NCBI RefSeq assembly: GCF_019049245.1
Contig: NZ_JAGMUK010000030.1
Coordinates: 1 to 64,000 of the forward strand
Length of the DNA stretch: 64,000 nt
Direction of reading: 5' to 3'
DNA from: Streptomyces sp. AC555_RSS877
GTDB lineage: Bacteria > Actinomycetota > Actinomycetes > Streptomycetales > Streptomycetaceae
How positions within the stretch are numbered: the first letter of the stretch is position 1; every line of letters starts with the position of its first letter. This document shows positions 57,091 through 64,000 of the stretch, piece by piece. Both the position numbers and the translations under genes were made by a program. Below the pieces are notes generated by a model that saw only the letters and a program-made list of their open reading frames with translations, ran no database searches and was not told the origin of the DNA.

Positions 57091-58725
57091 TCAGGCGTAC
57101 CTCTCCAGCAGCCCGGCCACGTACGCCTCCAGCCGCCCGCCCAGTATCTCGGCCGTCAGATCGGTGCGGCCCAGCTCCCGCCAGGGACCCGCGAGCTTCG
57201 CCGCGTCGGGGGAGTAGCCGAGGGCGTCCAGCAGCCGCCAGTACAGGTGGTCCGGTCCGTCGGCGAGGCGGCGGCCGCCGTGCGCCTCGTAACGGGCGCG
57301 GAAGCCGAGTCCGTACCCGGGGCCGTGCAGCAGCGCCAGGGTCGTCGAGCAGTGGGCGACGTCCAGGTCGGCGGGGCCCCACGACGTCTCGACCCAGTCG
57401 ACGACTCCGCTGACCCGCAGTCCGTCGCCGCTCCCCTCGAACAGCACGTTCCCCGGGTGGAAGTCCCGGTGCAGGAAACAGCCCTCGTAGGGCGGGGGCT
57501 CGCGGCGGATCACGTCCACCGCCCGCTCCCACAGCGGCCCCGCCGGGGTGACCGCCCGCTCCGGCGACGTCCAGGCCTGGTAGGGGCGCGGACGCTCGTC
57601 CGGGACGACCCCGTGAATCCTGACGAGTTGCGCCGCCAGCAGGTCCAGGCGCCGCTCCAACTCGGCGGTGTCGTCCTCGTCGACCCGCACCCGCCCCGGC
57701 AGCAGCGACATCAACAACGAGGGGTGGTCGCAGAGTTCGGCCGAGGCGTCGACGGCGACCGGCCGCGCGGCGGGTATGCCCTCCTGCCCGGCGAGAAGCG
57801 TGAGGACGGACGCCTCGCGGGTCAGCAGCCCCGGGGCGTGTCGGCGGAAGAAGGGCTTCACGAAGGTCCGCAGCACCAGCCCGGTGCCGTCGTCGAGGGT
57901 GAGACGGCGCATCTGGGCACTCCAGCCGCCGGACAGCGGACGGCTGTCGCGAACCGTCCGCCCCTCCGGGAGCTGCTTGGCCACCCACGACCGGGTCGCC
58001 GTCCACCCCGGCGCGAGGACGGCCGACACGAACGCGCGCCGGTCCTCGGGATGATCGCGGAACCACATCCCCAACTGGTGGTCGGCTGAGGGCAGTTCGA
58101 AGCGCGTGTACTGCGCGCGGGTGCAGAGCGCGTCCTGCACGGCCTCCGTGACCTCCGGCGGGATCACCGCGTCCGTACCCGGTACCGCGAGCACCGCCCG
58201 CCCCTCGTACGCCCGCAGCACGTCGAGCGCGGGTGACGTCCGCCAGCTCCCGGGTGTGCGGATGAGCGTGCTGAACCGGCCGTCGCCCGTCCCGAACGGC
58301 ACGTCCCAGGCCTCGGCCGCGTACACGGCGGGCGCGCACAATCCCAGTGCCGTGACCCGGTCGCCGTAGTGCGCGGCGAGGTCGGCGACCGTCTGGCCGC
58401 TCATGCTGAACCCGACCAGGACCAGCGGCCCGTCCGCCGGGACGAACGCGTCGACGACCGACACCGCCTGCTCGAAACGGCGGCGCAGACTCAACTCCGG
58501 CAGGGTGCCCGTGCTTTCGCCGTGCCCGGAGAAGTCGAACGCGAGGCCCCGGCAGCCGTGTGCGAGGAACTCCGACAGCCACGGCAGCAGCCGCTCCTTG
58601 CCGCCGTTGCCCGCTCCGTGCAGCAGAACGACGGTGGCCCGGTCCGGACCACCGTCGTCTCCGCCGTACACACCACTGAGCCGTTCACCGGCGTAGCCGT
58701 ACGTGAAGGGGGAGAGCTCGCTCAT
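57091..58725 (-). CDS. Alpha/beta-hydrolase fused to an aminoglycoside-phosphotransferase-like domain
   Basis: This is a two-domain protein of 544 residues. Residues 1-~235 form an alpha/beta hydrolase with oxyanion LLHGAGNGGKERLL, nucleophile in VGFSMSGQTVAD (GxSxG), acid Asp in VPGTDAVIPP and His in LPSADHQLG. Residues ~250-544 are an APH/ChoK-like kinase: basic residue in LVLRTFVKPFF, catalytic HRDFHPGNVLF (HxDxxxxN, about residue 420) and the metal-binding Asp in SGVVDWVETSWGPADLD. Neither substrate is known. Fusion in one frame without a stop suggests coupled steps on one small molecule. ATG 58725 is preferred to the upstream GTG. Confidence 0.87.
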   Translation of the reverse strand: MSELSPFTYGYAGERLSGVYGGDDGGPDRATVVLLHGAGNGGKERLLPWLSEFLAHGCRGLAFDFSGHGESTGTLPELSLRRRFEQAVSVVDAFVPADGPLVLVGFSMSGQTVADLAAHYGDRVTALGLCAPAVYAAEAWDVPFGTGDGRFSTLIRTPGSWRTSPALDVLRAYEGRAVLAVPGTDAVIPPEVTEAVQDALCTRAQYTRFELPSADHQLGMWFRDHPEDRRAFVSAVLAPGWTATRSWVAKQLPEGRTVRDSRPLSGGWSAQMRRLTLDDGTGLVLRTFVKPFFRRHAPGLLTREASVLTLLAGQEGIPAARPVAVDASAELCDHPSLLMSLLPGRVRVDEDDTAELERRLDLLAAQLVRIHGVVPDERPRPYQAWTSPERAVTPAGPLWERAVDVIRREPPPYEGCFLHRDFHPGNVLFEGSGDGLRVSGVVDWVETSWGPADLDVAHCSTTLALLHGPGYGLGFRARYEAHGGRRLADGPDHLYWRLLDALGYSPDAAKLAGPWRELGRTDLTAEILGGRLEAYVAGLLERYA

Positions 58726-58958
58726 TGCCCCATTCACTCACGGCCCACCGTCCTCAGGAAAAGGAGATGCACGCAAAGTGACCGCTTCCCTACGCTGGAC
58801 ACGCGTCGAGAGGTTGCCCACCACCGCGTTCCGCAGGACAGGTATCACCCCGCGGACTCGGGGCTACTCTCTACGCACCGACGGACGGCCGCCCACCCCG
58901 GCGCCCCGTCGGGGCACAGATCACCGCTCGTACCAACCCACGCCCACGGAGGCCCGTC

Positions 58959-59249
58959 ATGGGCACCATCGTCATATCCGGGACCGTCGTCCTGGTCGTT
59001 CTGGGATTCGGAAACCCCATCTACTGGCTCGCCGCCGTCGCCGTGCTCTTCCTGTACGTGCAGTACGGACGAGGCACGTCCGCGCCCTCCTCGCCGTCGT
59101 CGCCGACGGGGGGAGCCCCGGCGGGGCCCACGCCCGCGAGCTACCGCGCGTACCGCGACCGCCGTGACAAGCAGGCCAGGTGGGAGCGCCGTTACCGCCG
59201 CGAGCGCCCCTTCGAGTCCCGCCGTCAGGAGCGCGGGAAGAGCACGTGA
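58959..59249 (+). CDS. Small conserved membrane protein
   Basis: The protein has 96 residues. Two closely spaced hydrophobic segments (TIVISGTVVLVVLGF and IYWLAAVAVLFLYVQY) precede a Ser/Pro linker and an extremely basic tail (RDRRDKQARWERRYRRERPFESRRQERGK), predicted cytoplasmic. GGAGG at a good distance precedes the ATG. Function is unknown; it converges on the pspAB gene. Confidence 0.8.
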   Translation: MGTIVISGTVVLVVLGFGNPIYWLAAVAVLFLYVQYGRGTSAPSSPSSPTGGAPAGPTPASYRAYRDRRDKQARWERRYRRERPFESRRQERGKST

Positions 59250-59292
59250 GACCAGTGGGACCGCTGGTGATCCCGGTGGCCCCCGGCCGTCG

Positions 59293-59877
59293 TCACAGAC
59301 CGGGGGCGCCCCACACCGGGAACCAGCGGCTCAGGTCGGGCTCGATCCGCAGGTCGTCCGCCAGCGCCGCCTTCGCCCGCAGCTCCGTCGGGTTGTCGCG
59401 CCGCTGCCCCTCGCCGGGCAGCGGCGCGAACGGGTAGAAGGTGCCGCGCTTGTAGAGGTAGACCATCGCCAGCGACCGGCCCTCCGGATTGCGGAACCCG
59501 GCGAGCGAGCAGAGCAGTTGCGGCCCGAAGCCGTTGACCTCCATCGAACTGTTCACCGCGTGCAGGTCGTTGACCAGGAGCGGCAGCTGGTCGGGAGCGC
59601 GCTCCGACACCAGCCACGAGTACCCGTAGCCGTCCCGCCGCAGCTCCACCGGCGGTCCGTCGCGGTCGGTGTCCGCGTCGAGCAGGGCCTGCACCTCCCG
59701 GTGCGTCTGCTCGAAGGCCGCGCCCTCCACCGTGGCGAAGCACACCGCACCCCGCCCGGTCGGCGTGAAGGAGGCGGCCGCCTCCAGCGACACCGCCGCC
59801 GACGGCAGCGCGAAGAGCTGGTCGAGATCGGGTGCGACCGGCTTCGTGCGGCCGAGCAGGATGTCCAGCAGCCCCAT
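59293..59877 (-). CDS. pspAB: PspA-associated protein PspAB
   Basis: The protein has 194 residues and belongs to the PspAB family linked to the phage-shock/envelope-stress response. It begins MGLLDILLGRTKPVAPDLDQLFALPSAA and contains GAVCFATVEGAAFEQTHRE, YGYSWLV and a PEGRSLAMVYLYKRGTFYPFAPL block. It has no membrane segment or catalytic motif. It is encoded 2 bp after htpX on the same strand, so the two are an operon. The link to PspA is family knowledge; no pspA is present in the window. Confidence 0.87.
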   Translation of the reverse strand: MGLLDILLGRTKPVAPDLDQLFALPSAAVSLEAAASFTPTGRGAVCFATVEGAAFEQTHREVQALLDADTDRDGPPVELRRDGYGYSWLVSERAPDQLPLLVNDLHAVNSSMEVNGFGPQLLCSLAGFRNPEGRSLAMVYLYKRGTFYPFAPLPGEGQRRDNPTELRAKAALADDLRIEPDLSRWFPVWGAPGL

Positions 59878-59879
59878 CC

Positions 59880-60800
59880 TCAGTTCGCCCTCCCCGGAGT
59901 CGTCGCCTCGCCCAGCTCGACGGAGATCCGCCCCAGCTGCTCCAGCCGCTGCTCCAGGCTCGGGTGGGTGGAGAAGAGCCGGGCCGCACCCGGCTCGGCG
60001 CCCAGCGCGGGGGTGAAGTGGAAGGCGTTGAAGGCCTGGGCCGTGCGCAGGTCCTTGGAGGGGATCCGGGCGATGTCACCGGTGACCTTGGTGAGCGCGG
60101 ACGCCAGCGCCGAGGGCCGGCCGGTGAGCTGTGCCGCCGCCCGGTCCGCCGCCAGCTCCCGGTACCGGGACAACGCCCTGATCAGCAGGAAGCTGACCGC
60201 GTACACGGCTGCCGACACGCCCATCACGGCGGCGAGGACGACGGCGGTGTTCTGGTCCCGGCGCCCGCCGCCGAACAGCTGCGAGTAGAAGGCGAACCGC
60301 ACGATCAGGCCCGCGATCACCCCGAGGAAGGACGCGATGGTGATCACGGCGACGTCCTTGTGCGCCACGTGTGACAACTCGTGCGCGAGGACGCCCTCCA
60401 GCTCCGCCGGCTCCAGCCGGCGCAGCAGCCCGGTGGTCACGCAGACGACGGCGTTGTCGGGGTTCCGCCCGGTCGCGAACGCGTTCGGCATGTCCATCCG
60501 CGACACGGCGACCACCGGCTTGGGCATGTCCGCGAGGGCACACAGCCGGTCGACAACGGCGTGCAGCTCGGGATACTCCTCCCGCTCCACGACCCGCCCG
60601 CGCATCGCGAACAGCGCGATCTTGTCGGAGAACCAGTACTGCGCCCCGAGCATCCCCGCCGCGACCACCACGACCAGGACCCACGACTTCAGCAGCACGA
60701 CCAGCGCTGCGACGAAGGCCACGTACAGCAGCCCGAGGAGAAACATCGTGACCGTCATCCGTACGGTCAACCGCCGGTCGTTTGGGAAGCGGCTCTGCAT
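59880..60800 (-). CDS. htpX: Zinc metalloprotease HtpX (M48)
   Basis: HtpX is a membrane protease degrading damaged membrane proteins during envelope stress. The 306-residue protein has two N-terminal helices (MFLLGLLYVAFVAAL, WVLVVVVAAGMLGAQYW), the zinc motif HELSH with the third ligand in RYRELAADRAAA, and two further helices between them (AVITIASFLGVIAGL, AAVMGVSAAVYAVSFLL). Length is typical. ATG 60800 is used; the GTG immediately upstream (60803) is equally possible and has GGAGTG better placed. It is co-transcribed with pspAB downstream (2-bp gap). Confidence 0.92.
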   Translation of the reverse strand: MQSRFPNDRRLTVRMTVTMFLLGLLYVAFVAALVVLLKSWVLVVVVAAGMLGAQYWFSDKIALFAMRGRVVEREEYPELHAVVDRLCALADMPKPVVAVSRMDMPNAFATGRNPDNAVVCVTTGLLRRLEPAELEGVLAHELSHVAHKDVAVITIASFLGVIAGLIVRFAFYSQLFGGGRRDQNTAVVLAAVMGVSAAVYAVSFLLIRALSRYRELAADRAAAQLTGRPSALASALTKVTGDIARIPSKDLRTAQAFNAFHFTPALGAEPGAARLFSTHPSLEQRLEQLGRISVELGEATTPGRAN

Positions 60801-60899
60801 CACGCATCACACTCCGCAGTCAGGCACTCGCCCCGCAGCCCAGTGTGCACCGGCCCGGCCCACGAGGCGGTCGTGATCAGCCCTAGGACCAGCAAAGGT

Positions 60900-62333
60900 T
60901 CAGCCCTCGATGCCGGCCGCCCACTTCCGTCTCTTCAGCACGTACTCGCTGAACAGATGCCGCCCCCGGTCGAGCAGTTCGCCCACCTCCGCCGACCCGG
61001 GCGGCACGTCCGCCGTCACACGCCAGCTCTGCACCGACTGCCCGGCCCAGCGCCGCAGCCTGGCATCCGGGTCGTCGAGCACCGCGACCGCCGCCCGCAG
61101 CCGCACCAGGCCGCCGCACGCGTCCAGCAGCCGGAACGCGGCCACCCGCACATGCCGGGGCCGCCCCGCCGTCAGCCGCTCCGTCAGCCACCCGTCGTCC
61201 AGCGACCGGGCCGAGGGCAGCAGCGCCAGCGTCGCCTCCCGCACGACCCCGGGCTCCGGGTCGTCGAGCAACGCCCGCAGCCGCCGTACGTCCGTCACGT
61301 CCAGCGCCCGCAACCCGGCGACCGCCCGCGCCCGCACCCCCGGCGCCAGATGGCCGAGCAGCGGCCACAGCGACTCGGCGTCGGCCCGCTCCCCGCACTC
61401 CGCCAGTCCGGCGACCGCCCCGGGCGGCAGCGCGGGGTCGCCCGCGTCGGCACACCGGCGCCGGTACCAGACCAGCGGATCGCGCCCCGCCTGCCGTACG
61501 ACATAGCGCGCGCAGGCCCGCACGAGTCCCGACCGGTCGGCGAGAAACGCCTCCGCCCGATCGGGCCGCCCGGCCCGCCGCAGCGCGGTCACCCCGGCGG
61601 ACCGCACCCGCGGCCCGCGCGCGGTGAGCAGCGGTTCGAGCACGTCGTCGGACAGACCGTCCTCCGGTACGGCGGCCAGGGCGGCCTCTGCGCACAGGTC
61701 CTGGACGACCGGGTCGGTGTCGCGGGCGGCGGCCCGGGCCAGCTCGGCGGGGGAGAGGTGCCCCTCGTCGACGGCGAGGCGGTACGCGAAGCGGCGTACG
61801 GCTCGGTCGGCGTGGGTGAACAGGGGCGCGAGGTGTTCACGGGGCGCCCGGCGCAGGACCTCGTCCAGCAGGCCGACGCCGAAGGCCCCCCGGCCGCGCC
61901 GGCCGACGAGCAGGATCAGCGGCGCGAGCGGGAGGGCGGTGTCCGGATCGAGGGCGGCGCGCAGCACCTCCTGGGCCCGCTCGCGCACAGGGGCGGCCCA
62001 GTCGGCGGTGCGGACGACGACCAGCGGCAACAGGCCGGGGCAGCGCGCCGCCGGACCGAGAGCCGCCTCGCGCACCCGGCCGTCACGGTGGCACAGGGCC
62101 AGTGCGAGCCGGGGCTCGGCGAGCGCGTCGGGGCGGCGGAGTGCGGCGAGCCACCCGCGTCGGCCCTCGACCTCCGCCCGCGTCGGCAGCAGCCGGGGCG
62201 GCAGCCACGCGCGCGTCCCTGCGTCCAGCGCGAGCCACGCCGTCGGCTCGGCGGGAGCGAGCACGTCCCGCAGCGAGGCCCCCTCCGCGAGCCGGCGTGC
62301 CGCCTCTCCGCCGCCCCGGATGTCATCGCGCAT
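60900..62333 (-). CDS. HEAT-repeat protein
   Basis: This is a 477-residue soluble alpha-solenoid. Degenerate HEAT repeats run through the protein, seen in RRFAYRLAVDEGHLSPAEL, PGVRARAVAGLRALDVTDVRRLRALLDDP, EPGVVREATLALLPSARSL, HVRVAAFRLLDACGGLVRLRAAVAVLDDPDARLRRWA. The N-terminal ~60 residues carry a family-specific block (RDDIRGGGEAARRLAEGA). HEAT scaffolds mediate protein interactions; no enzymatic motif is visible. The start lies 2 bp after the stop of the small membrane protein gene, so both form an operon downstream of the glnA terminator. Confidence 0.8.
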   Translation of the reverse strand: MRDDIRGGGEAARRLAEGASLRDVLAPAEPTAWLALDAGTRAWLPPRLLPTRAEVEGRRGWLAALRRPDALAEPRLALALCHRDGRVREAALGPAARCPGLLPLVVVRTADWAAPVRERAQEVLRAALDPDTALPLAPLILLVGRRGRGAFGVGLLDEVLRRAPREHLAPLFTHADRAVRRFAYRLAVDEGHLSPAELARAAARDTDPVVQDLCAEAALAAVPEDGLSDDVLEPLLTARGPRVRSAGVTALRRAGRPDRAEAFLADRSGLVRACARYVVRQAGRDPLVWYRRRCADAGDPALPPGAVAGLAECGERADAESLWPLLGHLAPGVRARAVAGLRALDVTDVRRLRALLDDPEPGVVREATLALLPSARSLDDGWLTERLTAGRPRHVRVAAFRLLDACGGLVRLRAAVAVLDDPDARLRRWAGQSVQSWRVTADVPPGSAEVGELLDRGRHLFSEYVLKRRKWAAGIEG

Positions 62334-62335
62334 GG

Positions 62336-62593
62336 CTAGTACGGCGACCGGAAGTTCGCGTAGCCCAACAGCAGGATGATCGCCGCCACGCTCCCGAGCA
62401 CGACGACCGTCGACACCCACGACGAACGGCGCGGCCCCGCCGGATCGGGGTCAGCGCGGAACGGCTGCGGCTCGGGCGGGTTCTCCCGCCAGCGCGCGGC
62501 CAGCATCCGGGCCCGCGCGGAGGGCTCCTTGTGCTCGGCGTCGTCGGCCCACCTGAGGTCGAACTCCCGCTCCGCGTCGTCCTGTTCGGGCAT
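62336..62593 (-). CDS. Small single-pass membrane protein
   Basis: The protein has 85 residues. An acidic cytoplasmic head (MPEQDDAEREFDLRWADDAE) leads to a Pro/Arg stretch (RRSSWV) and one C-terminal transmembrane helix (STVVVLGSVAAIILLLGYANF). The start at 62593 (ATG) follows a GGGG tract; a longer frame to 62626 has no family support. It is 2 bp upstream of the HEAT-repeat gene. No function is assigned; genes of this form commonly sit next to glnA in Streptomyces. Confidence 0.75.
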   Translation of the reverse strand: MPEQDDAEREFDLRWADDAEHKEPSARARMLAARWRENPPEPQPFRADPDPAGPRRSSWVSTVVVLGSVAAIILLLGYANFRSPY

Positions 62594-62649
62594 CCCCGTA
62601 ACCCCCGTCGTCTCCGTATCGAACAATTGTGCCGGACACCATACGACGA

Positions 62650-62683
62650 CGCCCCCGCCCTGAGAAATCCAGGAGCGGGGGCG
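62650..62683 (-). terminator. Terminator of glnA
   Basis: CGCCCCCGC (62650-62658) and GCGGGGGCG (62675-62683) form a 9-bp perfect stem 23 bp beyond the glnA stop. Confidence 0.75.
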
Positions 62684-62706
62684 CGGTCGAAGGACCTACG
62701 GGCCGG

Positions 62707-64000
62707 TCACACGTCGAAGTAGAGCTCGAACTCGTGCGGGTGCGGACGCAGCTGCAGCGGCGCGATCTCGTTGGCGCGCTTGAAGTCGATCCACGTCTCG
62801 ATCAGGTCCGGCGTGAAGACGTCGCCCTGGAGGAGGAACTCGTGGTCGGCCTCGAGGCGGTCGAGGACGGCCGGGAGGGAGGTCGGGACCTGCGCCACGC
62901 TCGCGTGCTCCTCGGGAGCCAGCTCGTACAGGTCCTTGTCGATCGGCTCGGCCGGCTCGATCTTGTTCTTGATGCCGTCCAGGCCCGCGAGGAGCAGGGC
63001 CGAGAAGGCCAGGTACGGGTTGCCGGAGGAGTCGGGCGCGCGGAACTCGACGCGCTTGGCCTTCGGGTTGGAACCCGTGATCGGGATACGCATCGCGGCG
63101 GAGCGGTTGCGCTGCGAGTACACCAGGTTGATCGGCGCCTCGAAGCCCGGCACCAGACGGTGGTACGAGTTCACCGTCGGGTTGGTGAAGGCGAGCAGCG
63201 AGGGGGCGTGCTTGAGGATGCCGCCGATGTAGAAGCGGGCGGTGTCCGACAGGCCCGCGTAACCGGCCTCGTCGTAGAAGAGCGGGGAACCGTTGGTCCA
63301 CAGCGACTGGTGGACGTGCATGCCCGAGCCGTTGTCGCCGAAGATCGGCTTCGGCATGAAGGTCGCGGTCTTGCCGTTGCGCCAGGCCACGTTCTTCACG
63401 ATGTACTTGAAGAGCTGGAGGTCGTCGGCCGCGGCGAGCAGCGTGTTGAACTTGTAGTTGATCTCGGCCTGGCCGGCGGTGCCCACCTCGTGGTGCTGGC
63501 GCTCGACCTGGAGGCCGGAAGCGGCCAGCTCCAGCGAGATCTCCGCACGCAGGTCGGCGAAGTGGTCGACCGGCGGGGTCGGGAAGTAACCGCCCTTGTA
63601 GCGGACCTTGTAACCACGGTTGTCCTCGAGGGCGCCGGTGTTCCAGGCGCCCGCCTCGGAGTCGATGTGGTAGAAGGACTCGTTCGCGCTGGTCGCGAAG
63701 CGCACGGAATCGAAGACGTAGAACTCGGCCTCGGGACCGAAGTACGCGGTGTCCGCGATACCGGTCGACGCCAGGTAGGCCTCGGCCTTCTTCGCCACGT
63801 TGCGCGGGTCACGGCTGTACTGCTCGCCGGTGATCGGGTCGTGGATGAAGAAGTTGATGTTCAGCGTCTTGTCGCGGCGGAAGGGGTCGAGCCGGGCGGT
63901 CGACAGGTCCGCGCGCAGCGCCATGTCGGACTCGTGAATGGCCTGGAAGCCACGGATCGACGAGCCGTCGAAGGCAAGCTCCTCGTCCGGGTCGAACGCC
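62707..64000 (-). CDS. glnA: Glutamine synthetase type I, 5' end missing
   Basis: This is the main glutamine synthetase. About 431 codons are visible, so roughly 38 N-terminal residues lie beyond the window edge (usual length about 469). Visible landmarks are [13 protein letters not shown] at the edge, [12 protein letters not shown] (metal Glu), [17 protein letters not shown], the ATP-binding [20 protein letters not shown], and the NRSAAMRIP arginine. The adenylylation loop is [10 protein letters not shown], whose tyrosine is the GlnE target. This is a GSI-beta enzyme. The promoter, expected to carry a GlnR box, is outside the window. Confidence 0.97.
   Translation of the reverse strand, partial: AFDPDEELAFDGSSIRGFQAIHESDMALRADLSTARLDPFRRDKTLNINFFIHDPITGEQYSRDPRNVAKKAEAYLASTGIADTAYFGPEAEFYVFDSVRFATSANESFYHIDSEAGAWNTGALEDNRGYKVRYKGGYFPTPPVDHFADLRAEISLELAASGLQVERQHHEVGTAGQAEINYKFNTLLAAADDLQLFKYIVKNVAWRNGKTATFMPKPIFGDNGSGMHVHQSLWTNGSPLFYDEAGYAGLSDTARFYIGGILKHAPSLLAFTNPTVNSYHRLVPGFEAPINLVYSQRNRSAAMRIPITGSNPKAKRVEFRAPDSSGNPYLAFSALLLAGLDGIKNKIEPAEPIDKDLYELAPEEHASVAQVPTSLPAVLDRLEADHEFLLQGDVFTPDLIETWIDFKRANEIAPLQLRPHPHEFELYFDV

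Overview
The window is high-GC actinobacterial DNA, almost certainly from a Streptomyces chromosome. The evidence is the very strong third-position G/C bias, GGAGG-type ribosome sites, GTG and TTG starts, and long GC-rich terminator hairpins. The gene set and order also match a conserved block of the Streptomyces core chromosome: panB, nadE, glnA2, glnE, malR-malEFG, glnRII, glnII, glnA. I see no rRNA or tRNA genes, no CRISPR array and no prophage. Both ends of the window cut genes: an AfsR/LuxR-like regulator on the left and glnA on the right.

Left part (1-16.2 kb): a truncated NB-ARC/TPR regulator; a DrrAB-type ABC exporter with ATGA coupling; panB (pantothenate); a DHA2 exporter followed by a TetR regulator, with a candidate operator upstream; an endonuclease/exonuclease/phosphatase-fold membrane protein; a DHA1 exporter; glutamine-dependent NAD+ synthetase nadE; a secreted sedolisin (S53) protease; and a coupled DUF3105-DUF305 pair. 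Middle left (16.5-24 kb): glnA2 (glutamine-synthetase-like, gamma-glutamylpolyamine synthetase type), VOC and flavin-reductase-like small enzymes, glnE (GS adenylyltransferase), a roughly 720-bp stretch with no convincing gene, a 227-bp MITE and a PAP2 membrane protein.

Centre (24.1-37.8 kb): a complete maltodextrin/starch utilisation locus. It comprises the LacI repressor malR, the divergent malEFG transporter, a GH13 alpha-glucosidase, a secreted GH13 alpha-amylase and a 1796-residue secreted protein with both an alpha-amylase and a pullulanase catalytic domain. GCAAG/CTTGC repeats recur in the promoters of malE, the amylase and the pullulanase, which suggests one MalR regulon. No ABC ATPase is encoded here; the shared ATPase MsiK is presumably elsewhere. 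Polymer is cut outside the cell, imported by MalEFG and hydrolysed by the cytoplasmic alpha-glucosidase.

Right part (37.9-64 kb): a receiver-PP2C phosphatase, a small tautomerase, a second MITE, a TetR regulator, a sigma-fold-like membrane protein, a TPR protein, a lipoprotein, a secreted DUF1996 protein, a NarL-type two-component system and an epimerase. Next comes the nitrogen group: glnRII with an upstream short reading frame and hairpins, then glnII with a GlnR-type box. Several conserved secreted or membrane proteins follow, then an AlkX-like winged-helix protein, DUF2252, a hydrolase-phosphotransferase fusion, pspAB-htpX, a HEAT-repeat protein and glnA.

The unifying theme is nitrogen assimilation: three glutamine-synthetase-family genes, the GSI adenylyltransferase and an OmpR-like regulator lie within 48 kb. 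The most interesting unexplained signals are the short reading frame plus hairpins before glnRII, two MITEs whose terminal repeats supply the stop codons of neighbouring genes, a membrane protein with a degenerate sigma-factor-like cytoplasmic part, and an alpha/beta-hydrolase fused to an aminoglycoside-phosphotransferase-like domain.
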